Shown piece after piece: positions 53,329-64,000 of a stretch of 64,000 nucleotides of DNA. A program made the translations under genes and the position numbers. The stretch is from Haliangium sp963772315. GTDB taxonomy: Bacteria > Myxococcota_A > Polyangia > Haliangiales > Haliangiaceae. Within the stretch, counting starts at the first letter, position 1; every line of letters starts with the position of its first letter. The stretch lies in the NCBI GenBank assembly GCA_963772315.1, contig CAVYWJ010000001.1:1134656-1198655 (forward strand). The letters run 5' to 3'. Under the pieces are notes generated by a model, which was not told the DNA's origin, did no database searches, and was given only the letters and a program-made list of their open reading frames with translations.

Positions 53329-53564
53329 ACCAATCCAACGTCTCCATCCCGCTTCCCTCGTGCTGGACCCCAGAGGAGGCCATGGCCTTCATCGTCTTCC
53401 TCGACCAGCTCATCTCCGCCATCTGGCGCGCCTACGGCGACAAGATGGCTCCCCACATCACGCGCGCCCAGTACCTGGCGCGCGCTCCCATCACCCTCGG
53501 CATCCACGACCACCCCGACCTGGACCAGATGTCCGAGCCAGACCCCGATACCTTCCCCTTCTGA
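53325..53564 (+). CDS. Small IS21 third gene (unknown)
   Basis: A 79-residue protein starting in the ATGA overlap with istB. Core: IPLPSCWTPEEAMAFIVFLDQLISAIWRAYGDKMAPHI. A clear homologue with the same core follows istB in the unrelated right-hand IS21 copy (61,572-61,787), so it is a conserved part of these elements. No known domain; small helical proteins with TPEQA...WxxY cores are common next to IS21 genes. Confidence 0.75.
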   Translation: MNQSNVSIPLPSCWTPEEAMAFIVFLDQLISAIWRAYGDKMAPHITRAQYLARAPITLGIHDHPDLDQMSEPDPDTFPF

Positions 53565-53851
53565 GTCTCTGCTGTCCTCTCTCCCTTGCGGCCGCTGGAC
53601 CCATTCCGGCGGCCTCGTCATTTTCGGCCCCCTGGCCCCAGGCTGCTGCTCGGTCGGCTCGGGCCCCATCCCATCGCCGCCTCGCTGCTCTCGCATACCC
53701 GGCTGCGCTTCCCGCCGCTCCTGCTCGGCCGCTCCTCGCGACCATGCCGGCCTCGGCCACGCCTCCATAGGGCTTTCCCTGCTCCATGCCGGATTGCCAA
53801 GTGGATCCGCGGCACCGGCGCAAGTGGTACCGCTTTTCACCGGCGTTAAAG

Positions 53852-56752
53852 GAATGGGGCCACGACTGGATAGTCGTGGAGACCGGCCTTTCCCGGATGC
53901 CATCGCAGGTGCCTGCCTTGCTTGAATGGGGCCACGACTGGATAGTCGTGGAGACCAGTTTGTCCGTTACCGCTGGCGTGGCGTGAAGGTGGAGCTTGAA
54001 TGGGGCCACGACTGGATAGTCGTGGAGACCTCGAATCGGACCGTGGCGTACGACAACGCCAAGACCGCTTGAATGGGGCCACGACTGGATAGTCGTGGAG
54101 ACGCGCGCCATTGCTGCTGCAGCGTGCGCCCACGTGAGCGCTGCTTGAATGGGGCCACGACTGGATAGTCGTGGAGACCGCGAAAGCGAGTACAACGGCA
54201 AGCTCGCAGAGCAAGCTTGAATGGGGCCACGACTGGATAGTCGTGGAGACGAGCCCATGCCGTGGAACTTGTGCGCCAGCTGGGCGAGCTTGAATGGGGC
54301 CACGACTGGATAGTCGTGGAGACGAGCGGTGTCGTGATCTGCTCGAGCGTGCACAAGGCGCTTGAATGGGGCCACGACTGGATAGTCGTGGAGACGTGCT
54401 CTCCCAGTCACCCTGCGCGTAACACGGTGCGCTTGAATGGGGCCACGACTGGATAGTCGTGGAGACACACGACCCCGGCGCCCGAGGGCGCGGCCTCGAC
54501 GGTGCTTGAATGGGGCCACGACTGGATAGTCGTGGAGACCCGTGGATGATGGCTTGTGTTGAGCGCTGGGATCGCGCTTGAATGGGGCCACGACTGGATA
54601 GTCGTGGAGACGTTGAGCCAGCCCGCCGGGGGAACCTCGCCGACCAGGCTTGAATGGGGCCACGACTGGATAGTCGTGGAGACTCGCTGAGATCCCACTC
54701 GTGCACATGGGTTGGCAAGCTTGAATGGGGCCACGACTGGATAGTCGTGGAGACCAGACGATCCGGTAGGAGGTGTGACAGATGATGCCTATGCTTGAAT
54801 GGGGCCACGACTGGATAGTCGTGGAGACCGTCTTGCGCAGGCCGGCCTGCAGCGCTGCCAGTTCGGGCTTGAATGGGGCCACGACTGGATAGTCGTGGAG
54901 ACTCCCGGGACGCGGGTCCGGCGAAAAATACTTGAAGCTTGAATGGGGCCACGACTGGATAGTCGTGGAGACACACGCCCGCGGCGCGCCAGCGCAATAC
55001 TCGCTGACCAGCTTGAATGGGGCCACGACTGGATAGTCGTGGAGACCTCAAGAAATCAAGGAACCAATGGCCACCACACTGCAGCTTGAATGGGGCCACG
55101 ACTGGATAGTCGTGGAGACAGGGCAATGCGCCCGCTTCGATGCCAGGACACGAGCTTGAATGGGGCCACGACTGGATAGTCGTGGAGACTGGCATCCGCG
55201 ATCCGGAGGCGCCCTGCGAAGGCTTGCTTGAATGGGGCCACGACTGGATAGTCGTGGAGACATTGCCTAGGGTGCGCGCTTGGGACAGACTCTCGCGCTT
55301 GAATGGGGCCACGACTGGATAGTCGTGGAGACCAGTCGAGCGCGGAACTCCTTCGGCGTCTCTGCCTCGCTTGAATGGGGCCACGACTGGATAGTCGTGG
55401 AGACCAGGCGATCAACCTAGACCTTGCGCGCGGGCATCTAGCTTGAATGGGGCCACGACTGGATAGTCGTGGAGACAGACACGATCGGAACCTTCGAGCA
55501 GGATGGAGCGTCGCCTGCGTCCAGGAGCAGGATGAGGATGGGCGCGAGATGCTTGAATGGGGCCACGACTGGATAGTCGTGGAGACACGTTCTTCAACGA
55601 GCCTGCGGGTGTTGCCAACTCACAGCTTGAATGGGGCCACGACTGGATAGTCGTGGAGACGAGTGTTTCTCATGCAGACAAAGAACACCGCAGTGCGCTT
55701 GAATGGGGCCACGACTGGATAGTCGTGGAGACGAGTAACCCGTTGGCATCCGACGAATTGAAGACCGTTGGCTTGAATGGGGCCACGACTGGATAGTCGT
55801 GGAGACCGGTCAAACGCACCGCTCCTCGGGCTGGGCTGCTGCTTGAATGGGGCCACGACTGGATAGTCGTGGAGACGAAGGGATCTGCGGGCCGGTGTGC
55901 GGCGCACTGGCTGCGCTTGAATGGGGCCACGACTGGATAGTCGTGGAGACTGGCCAGGAGCTTGCTCAGAACCCGCTTACCAATGATGCTTGAATGGGGC
56001 CACGACTGGATAGTCGTGGAGACGCCTGTTGCGGCCGGAGCATCTGACCGAGCAACAGTATGCTTGAATGGGGCCACGACTGGATAGTCGTGGAGACCCG
56101 CGACCTTGGGGGCGCGCACCTTGGGCGGGGCTTGCTTGAATGGGGCCACGACTGGATAGTCGTGGAGACGCACGCCGTCCGAGTCCGTCGTGTCCGTGAT
56201 GTTCTCGCTTGAATGGGGCCACGACTGGATAGTCGTGGAGACCGACTGGGCTCTGCCAGCGCATCAGACCGGGTCGCTCTGCTTGAATGGGGCCACGACT
56301 GGATAGTCGTGGAGACATCTCGCTCACGCAGACCACCCGGGCGTGCGCGCCCGCTTGAATGGGGCCACGACTGGATAGTCGTGGAGACCTGCACGTCCGT
56401 GATCAGCTGGTTGACGTCGATGCCGCTTGAATGGGGCCACGACTGGATAGTCGTGGAGACCTCGGGATGCGCGCCGAGGAGAGCCCCGCGAGGGCGCGGC
56501 TTGAATGGGGCCACGACTGGATAGTCGTGGAGACAGCGTCAGGTCCCGCTCCACCACGTCGTCGAGCGCATCGCTTGAATGGGGCCACGACTGGATAGTC
56601 GTGGAGACGACTGCAGGTACGCAGCCATCTCCTTGATTTCGTCGCTTGAATGGGGCCACGACTGGATAGTCGTGGAGACCGACCAGGCGTCCGCTGCGGT
56701 CACGGCCCTGGACGGTGCTTGAATGGGGCCACGACTGGATAGTCGTGGAGAC
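53852..56752 (-). CRISPR. CRISPR array, segment B (40 repeats)
   Basis: Continuation of segment A after the IS21/ParB insertion. The first unit (53,852-53,883) is the missing part of the repeat at 49,249, with the 7-bp duplication. The repeat sequence is identical to that of segment A. Spacers are 34-40 nt except for one of 74 nt at 55,477-55,550. The segment ends with the repeat at 56,717-56,752, after which an IS630 element occupies the spacer's first two bases. Confidence 0.97.
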
Positions 56753-56838
56753 TAGTACAGCGTTCCAAAAGAACGTCCCCAATCAGGAGAAGGGCTGCTC
56801 TGACCCTGGCTGACAATGGGGGATGATCTGATGGGAGC

Positions 56839-57972
56839 GTGGAGAGAGGCCAGGCAAAGGCCAAGACGCCAGGGCGTCGAGCCCGGGTAATCCGGCTGAG
56901 CCAGAAGCAGAAACGGAGGCTGGAGCAGGCAGTTCGGAGTCGAGGCAGCGCAGTGGCGTTACGAGCCAAGATGGTGTTGATGCTGGCCGAGGATCCGTGT
57001 GTGAGCCGGGTGGCGGAGCGGTTGGATGTGGACCGGAAGACGGTGAGGTTGTGGCGAGATCGCTACGTGGCAAGGGGTCTGAAAGGGTTAGAGGAACTGC
57101 CGCGTTCTGGGCGTCCGGCCACGATCGATGGTCCGAGCCGCTGCCAGGTAATTGCGGTGGCGTGCGGGAAACCAGCCGACTTCGGCGTTCCCTTCCGTCG
57201 GGTGTGGACCCTGGATCGACTGCATGAGGTCGTCACGCGGCTCCAGCGCCAGAATGGCGGGCCGGAGCTGAGCCGCTCCAGCATGATCCGCATCCTGAAC
57301 GATGCGGAGATGCGGCCGCACCGGATGCGCCTGTGGCTGCATAGCCCGGATCCGAAGTTTCGGGACAAGGTGACCGACATCTGCGCGCTGTACGTGGCCC
57401 CACCGAGCGGTGCCACGGTGCTGTGCGTCGACGAGAAGACCGGCATGCAGGCGCTCGGCCGCAAGCATCCTGTGCGAGCCCCTGCGCCAGGACGGCCTGG
57501 ACGGATGGACTACGAGTACGAACGCAACGGGACCCGCAAGCTGCTGGCAGCGTTCAATCCACATACCGGTGAGGTTTACGGTGAGTCGCGCGAGCACCGG
57601 AGAGCCGCCGATCTGGTGGAGTTCATGGAAGAGATGGCCCGCCGTCACCCCACGGGCGAGGTGCACATTGTCTGGGATAACCTGAACCTCCACCTCGACG
57701 GTTCCGAACAGCGGTGGACCCGTTTCAACGCACGGCACGGCGACCGCTTCCATTTCCACTACACTCCGCTCCATGCCTCCTGGGTCAACCAGATCGAGCT
57801 CTTCTTCGGTATCGTGCAAAAGCGCGTGCTTCGCTACGGTGTCTTCAATAGCCTCGATGAGCTCGACCGCGCTGTCCTCGGCTTCATCGCGCACTGGAAC
57901 GCGAAGGAGCGACATCCGTTCCGGTGGACCTTCAAGGGCTATCCCATGCAGCGCGGTCGCCGGGCGGCCTGA
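56839..57972 (+). CDS. IS630-family transposase
   Basis: A 377-residue transposase. The N-terminal helix-turn-helix (SRVAERLDVDRKTVRLWRDRYVARGLKGLEE) leads into the DDE_3 core, with Asp in LCVDEKTGMQAL, Asp in HIVWDNLNLH and Glu in HASWVNQIELFFGIVQKRVL. The gene is complete, starting at a GTG after GGAG. The length is normal for long IS630 members of the IS1066/ISRj type. It may be active. Confidence 0.93.
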   Translation: MERGQAKAKTPGRRARVIRLSQKQKRRLEQAVRSRGSAVALRAKMVLMLAEDPCVSRVAERLDVDRKTVRLWRDRYVARGLKGLEELPRSGRPATIDGPSRCQVIAVACGKPADFGVPFRRVWTLDRLHEVVTRLQRQNGGPELSRSSMIRILNDAEMRPHRMRLWLHSPDPKFRDKVTDICALYVAPPSGATVLCVDEKTGMQALGRKHPVRAPAPGRPGRMDYEYERNGTRKLLAAFNPHTGEVYGESREHRRAADLVEFMEEMARRHPTGEVHIVWDNLNLHLDGSEQRWTRFNARHGDRFHFHYTPLHASWVNQIELFFGIVQKRVLRYGVFNSLDELDRAVLGFIAHWNAKERHPFRWTFKGYPMQRGRRAA

Positions 57973-58002
57973 GCTGGCACTCGTTCGCGATAGGCTCGTG
58001 GC

Positions 58003-58302
58003 ATGACCGCCCGCGCCTCCATGCCGTCTCACGCTGTCGCTCACCTCGAGCGCCTGCTCGCCGCCCATGAGGGCCTCGGCCACCTCACCGTCAAACGCTG
58101 CGGGCGCTCCCTCACCCTCGGCAGCCAAGACGCCCACGGTCCCACTCGCCATGCCAAGCTCGACTGGCTCGGCGCCAACCTGTGGGGACTCTCCCTTCCC
58201 ACACGCTCCGAACGTTGGCAGCGGACTCCCTTCACCGGCTCTCTCGACGAGCTACTGCAGATCCTCACCCAGATGCTCGGCTGGCACCTCGCTCCTCGCT
58301 GA
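58003..58302 (+). CDS. Small passenger protein of the IS630 element
   Basis: A 99-residue protein 30 bases after the transposase. It reads as a folded helical/beta protein (AHLERLLAAHEGLGHLTVKRCGRSLTLGS ... SLDELLQILTQMLGWHLAPR). No known domain. Its position inside the element suggests a transposition accessory or cargo role. Confidence 0.55.
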   Translation: MTARASMPSHAVAHLERLLAAHEGLGHLTVKRCGRSLTLGSQDAHGPTRHAKLDWLGANLWGLSLPTRSERWQRTPFTGSLDELLQILTQMLGWHLAPR

Positions 58303-58368
58303 GAAGTGGGGAGTTACTTATGATCTGTTGTACTAGCCGATCTCGATTGCAGAGGGCCTGCGGCGAAA

Positions 58369-61299
58369 GCTTGAATGGGGCCACGACTGGATAGTCGTGG
58401 AGACTTGCCGCTGCGCTGGCGCAGCCCGCGGGTGATCTTCTGGCTTGAATGGGGCCACGACTGGATAGTCGTGGAGACATCTCAGCAGAGCTGTGGCAGG
58501 AGGTTCAGTACAAGGTGCTTGAATGGGGCCACGACTGGATAGTCGTGGAGACTCTGGCCGCGCAGGATGGCCAGCACCATCCTGGCGCTGCTTGAATGGG
58601 GCCACGACTGGATAGTCGTGGAGACTGGGATCAACGAGAAGCGCCCGGTATTGCGGAGGGAGGCTTGAATGGGGCCACGACTGGATAGTCGTGGAGACTC
58701 GTCCGAGGCGCGTCAATTTCTGCGGACCATGCTCGCTTGAATGGGGCCACGACTGGATAGTCGTGGAGACCAGGGGTACACGGACAGCGCCGGCGAGCTC
58801 TACGGGCTTGAATGGGGCCACGACTGGATAGTCGTGGAGACAGATGTCCATGCTCAACTACGCGGCCGACAGGGCGGCTTGAATGGGGCCACGACTGGAT
58901 AGTCGTGGAGACGCTGGCTGAGGAGCAGCGCGCGGCTCTGCGTGCCGAGCTTGAATGGGGCCACGACTGGATAGTCGTGGAGACCATGGAGCTCCGGCAC
59001 CCCTTGCTGCGCGAGCGCCTGGCTTGAATGGGGCCACGACTGGATAGTCGTGGAGACCGAAACACTGGATCCTGCTGAGTGGACTCGCCGGCTCGGGGCT
59101 TGAATGGGGCCACGACTGGATAGTCGTGGAGACTTACGCACCACTCTCGGGCGCGTCCCGCGCATCCTGCTTGAATGGGGCCACGACTGGATAGTCGTGG
59201 AGACGCTGAAGGAGGCATGCTTCGAGATCCAGGCCATGCGCGCTTGAATGGGGCCACGACTGGATAGTCGTGGAGACCGGCGTCGCTCGAGTACTCGCTC
59301 GACCTTGGGTGTGCTTGAATGGGGCCACGACTGGATAGTCGTGGAGACGACGGCATCGCCGGCAACCGGGCCCTGATCCGCACCGGGCTTGAATGGGGCC
59401 ACGACTGGATAGTCGTGGAGACTCCAGCAGAGGCATCATCGCGGCCGCCGCATCGACCTCGCTTGAATGGGGCCACGACTGGATAGTCGTGGAGACCCGG
59501 GACCCAGACGCCAGGTACATCGGCCGCATCCCGCTTGAATGGGGCCACGACTGGATAGTCGTGGAGACGGATCTTGTGGTGCATGTCCGCAGACCGGATG
59601 TCGAGCTTGAATGGGGCCACGACTGGATAGTCGTGGAGACGACAGCGCCGATTTGTGCACCCGCAGCGTGTCTTTGTGGCTTGAATGGGGCCACGACTGG
59701 ATAGTCGTGGAGACGAGGCCAGCATTCGCTCTAACCCGGGCGCGGTGTAGCGCTTGAATGGGGCCACGACTGGATAGTCGTGGAGACGCCACCGCTGGAC
59801 CGAAACGGGACCGGACGCATGACGCTTGAATGGGGCCACGACTGGATAGTCGTGGAGACCAGCGTGACGACCACGGGCTTGCCCGCCGAGTCGTGGCTTG
59901 AATGGGGCCACGACTGGATAGTCGTGGAGACCCGGCTGCACCGGGTCCAGCCGATGCCGGCACGTGGCCGCTTGAATGGGGCCACGACTGGATAGTCGTG
60001 GAGACTGACTATGGGTGGAATGACATACCAAGATGACAGGCTTGAATGGGGCCACGACTGGATAGTCGTGGAGACCTCGAGCATGTCCATCCCAGCTCTC
60101 CCAGGTAGTCCGGGCTTGAATGGGGCCACGACTGGATAGTCGTGGAGACAACGGCATGCGCGCCGCCTGCGCGGAGCTGGGGAAGCTTGAATGGGGCCAC
60201 GACTGGATAGTCGTGGAGACCCCCACGGCGACGAGCACCTTGGCGCCGTCCGACTTGCTTGAATGGGGCCACGACTGGATAGTCGTGGAGACGGGCGCTG
60301 CGCGCCGGCCCCCTGGTGGCGATCCCGCTTGAATGGGGCCACGACTGGATAGTCGTGGAGACCCAGAGCAGATCACGGCGCTGGCCGCGGTGCTGCGCTT
60401 GAATGGGGCCACGACTGGATAGTCGTGGAGACATGTTGACGCAGATGGCGAAGGCTTGCGGACCGGCGGGCTTGAATGGGGCCACGACTGGATAGTCGTG
60501 GAGACCCGCGGTGCCGGTACCGCAACCCCAGCACTGGCGGGCTTGAATGGGGCCACGACTGGATAGTCGTGGAGACACGTTGAGGTGCTTGTGGATCTCG
60601 ATCGTCTTGATGCTTGAATGGGGCCACGACTGGATAGTCGTGGAGACGCGCTTCGTCGAGGTGTTGGTCGAGGAGGCGGTGTTGATGCTTGAATGGGGCC
60701 ACGACTGGATAGTCGTGGAGACTTTGCCACTGGTTCTCCGTGTTGCGACGCAATAATGCTTGAATGGGGCCACGACTGGATAGTCGTGGAGACGTGCCGG
60801 AGCCGATCTCGCCCTCGACGCTGTAGAGGCTTGAATGGGGCCACGACTGGATAGTCGTGGAGACTTCCCCAAGGTTCTCGGCCACCGCGCGCCAGAGCGC
60901 GCGCTTGAATGGGGCCACGACTGGATAGTCGTGGAGACCGCCCGGTCAGGGTCGGTACCGACGTACAGGATCTTGCTTGAATGGGGCCACGACTGGATAG
61001 TCGTGGAGACGACTGTACGTTGAGTCGCGATTGCAGTGCACAAGCGGCTTGAATGGGGCCACGACTGGATAGTCGTGGAGACGGGCCCATCGGGCGGTGT
61101 CGCGGCGCCATGCCACTCTTGAATGGGGCCACGACTGGATAGTCGTGGAGACCTGCCGCGGCCTGGGTGACCTGGCCGGCCCCAGCCGTTCTTGAATGGG
61201 GCCACGACTGGATAGTCGTGGAGACTCAGGGGCGAGCTCGTGCCGAAGGACCCGGCAACATTTTCTTGAATGGGGCCACGACTGGATAGTCGTGGAGAC
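58369..61299 (-). CRISPR. CRISPR array, segment C (41 repeats)
   Basis: Same 36-nt repeat and 70-74 nt period as segments A and B. The last three repeats (61,117, 61,190, 61,264) share a G-to-T change at the first base. The last repeat ends at 61,299. Five bases later an IS21 element begins, so the array is interrupted rather than finished and probably continues past 64,000. Confidence 0.97.
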
Positions 61300-61571
61300 G
61301 CACATGTTGCCGGGCATGAGAAAGCGCGGAAAAACGGTGAAGTCGGCTACGGGGCAGCCTGGGCTGAGGGGGATGCGGCGCCATCGCTCTTTGCGTCATG
61401 AGGCGTGGCCCGTGGCGAGGCGAGGCGAGGCGGCGATGAGATGGAGCCCGGGTAGGCCGTGCAGCAGCGCGGGCGAGGAGGCCGAAATGGAACGAGGCCA
61501 CTGGGCGGATCCAGCGGCCTCGAGGGAGACAAAGACGGCGGTGGCTCAGACGGGTGATGGTGTCGGTTTGC

Positions 61572-61787
61572 TTATTCAGCCGGTTGGACTATATCGGAGT
61601 CGTCGTGGATGATCGCGGGGACGGCAAGGCGCGCCAGGTACTGAGCGCGGGAGAGGTGGGGCGCGATCGTGTCGCCGTAGGCGCTCCAGATGGCAGAGGT
61701 CAGCTGGTCGAGGAAAACAAGGAATGACATGGCTTCCTCTGGTGTCCAGCATGAGGGGATCGGGACGGAGACGTCGGAGGATTTCAT
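61572..61787 (-). CDS. Small IS21 third gene (right copy)
   Basis: A 71-residue homologue of the small gene at 53,325: VPIPSCWTPEEAMSFLVFLDQLTSAIWSAYGDTIAPHLSRAQYLAR. It lies 122 bases downstream of istB here rather than overlapping it. Lost from the left copy by deletion between TGAAGTC repeats. Unknown function. Confidence 0.7.
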   Translation of the reverse strand: MKSSDVSVPIPSCWTPEEAMSFLVFLDQLTSAIWSAYGDTIAPHLSRAQYLARLAVPAIIHDDSDIVQPAE

Positions 61788-61909
61788 GGGTTGGGTCGTT
61801 TGTTGCTGGGTGAGCTGGTGTGAGCGCTGCGCTGATGACGCGGCGCCGACGATGGGCGGCCGGTGTCGCCGGTGCCCAGTGCGTGAGAAGGAACATGCAC
61901 GCGTTGAAG

Positions 61910-64000
<2,091 letters not shown>

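Larger units (their letters stand above)
49260..53851 (+). mobile_element. IS21-type element with ParB gene, inserted in a CRISPR repeat
   Basis: This 4,592-bp element interrupts one repeat. GAATGGG lies on both sides (49,253-49,259 and 53,852-53,858), a 7-bp target duplication of the size known for IS21. The ends are inverted repeats: CTTTAGCGCCGGC on the left and, read inward from the right, CTTTAACGCCGGT. It carries, in order, a zinc-ribbon protein gene, a ParB-domain gene, istA, istB and a small third gene, all on the + strand with overlapping starts. About 150 bp on the left and 290 bp on the right are non-coding. Confidence 0.88.
56753..58335 (+). mobile_element. IS630-family element inserted in a CRISPR spacer
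   Basis: Both ends are TA, as expected for IS630 TA target duplication (56,753-56,754 and 58,334-58,335). The ends are inverted repeats beginning TAGTACA. Further in, a CTCCCC/GTCCCC block is shared. The element carries a transposase and a small passenger gene. Removing it and one TA restores a normal 35-nt spacer. Confidence 0.9.

Noticed and set aside
53565..53851. Possible additional gene at the right end of the ParB element
   Set aside because: Open frames are Pro/Ala/Ser-rich and the right IS21 copy has a similar non-coding stretch; it is more likely the element's terminal region.
43924..61205. Long open frames on both strands encoding repeated STTIQSWPHSS, LHDYPVVAPFK or LEWGHDWIVVET units
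   Set aside because: They are read-through of the CRISPR repeats, whose sequence has no stop in several frames; the units are separated by unrelated spacers.

Overview
The window is GC-rich chromosomal DNA, most likely from a myxobacterium (Myxococcota, Haliangium-like). The evidence is a VWA protein ending in a MYXO-CTERM-type tail, cysteine-rich repeat lipoproteins, Ala/Pro low-complexity linkers, many secreted or lipoprotein genes, IS21-family elements and a very large CRISPR array. The species is an inference. No rRNA or tRNA gene was recognised.

Region 1 (1-42.2 kb) is mostly ordinary envelope and transport genes, with some decay. It opens with an IS110-type transposase scrap fused to a decayed Rpn/PD-(D/E)XK-type gene whose 3' end is duplicated. 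There follow two acetyltransferase-like genes, a DUF885 fragment, a zinc-ribbon/membrane protein, a rhomboid protease, a HelD-like helicase, a small secreted Cys-rich protein, a phospholipase D-like enzyme, a haem-motif lipoprotein, a very large PD40/TPR protein, a lipoprotein coupled to a 1,476-residue AsmA/YdbH-like protein, an EamA permease, and a beta-barrel protein with a Pro/Gln/Tyr repeat domain. Next come a coupled pair of unknown genes, a MYXO-CTERM VWA protein, a Cys-repeat lipoprotein, a peroxiredoxin, a beta-lactamase-fold hydrolase, a methyltransferase, a SnoaL-like protein, Kup, a YXWGXW-repeat protein, a MacAB-type exporter with a divergent TolC-like gene, and a histidine kinase. 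Several of these genes carry single-base frame breaks. They may be real decay or assembly indels.

Region 2 (42.2-64 kb) is a CRISPR/mobile-element island. One array of about 156 repeats (36 nt each) and about 155 spacers runs from 43,828 to 61,299. It is split by two transposons. A 4.6-kb IS21-type element carrying a ParB-domain gene landed inside a repeat and left a 7-bp target duplication. An IS630 element landed in the first two bases of a spacer. Two directly oriented copies of another IS21 element flank the array. The left copy has cut off the histidine kinase gene and is itself truncated. The right copy starts 5 nt into a spacer and runs off the window, so the array probably continues beyond it. 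No cas gene and no leader are visible. Repeat decay at the left end and an AUUCAAGC-like 3' end on the minus strand suggest minus-strand transcription from a leader lying to the right.

The genes fall into small functional groups: an exporter (ATPase, permease, adaptor, outer-membrane factor), an AsmA/lipoprotein envelope pair, a coupled secreted-protein pair, and self-contained istA/istB/small-ORF transposition modules.
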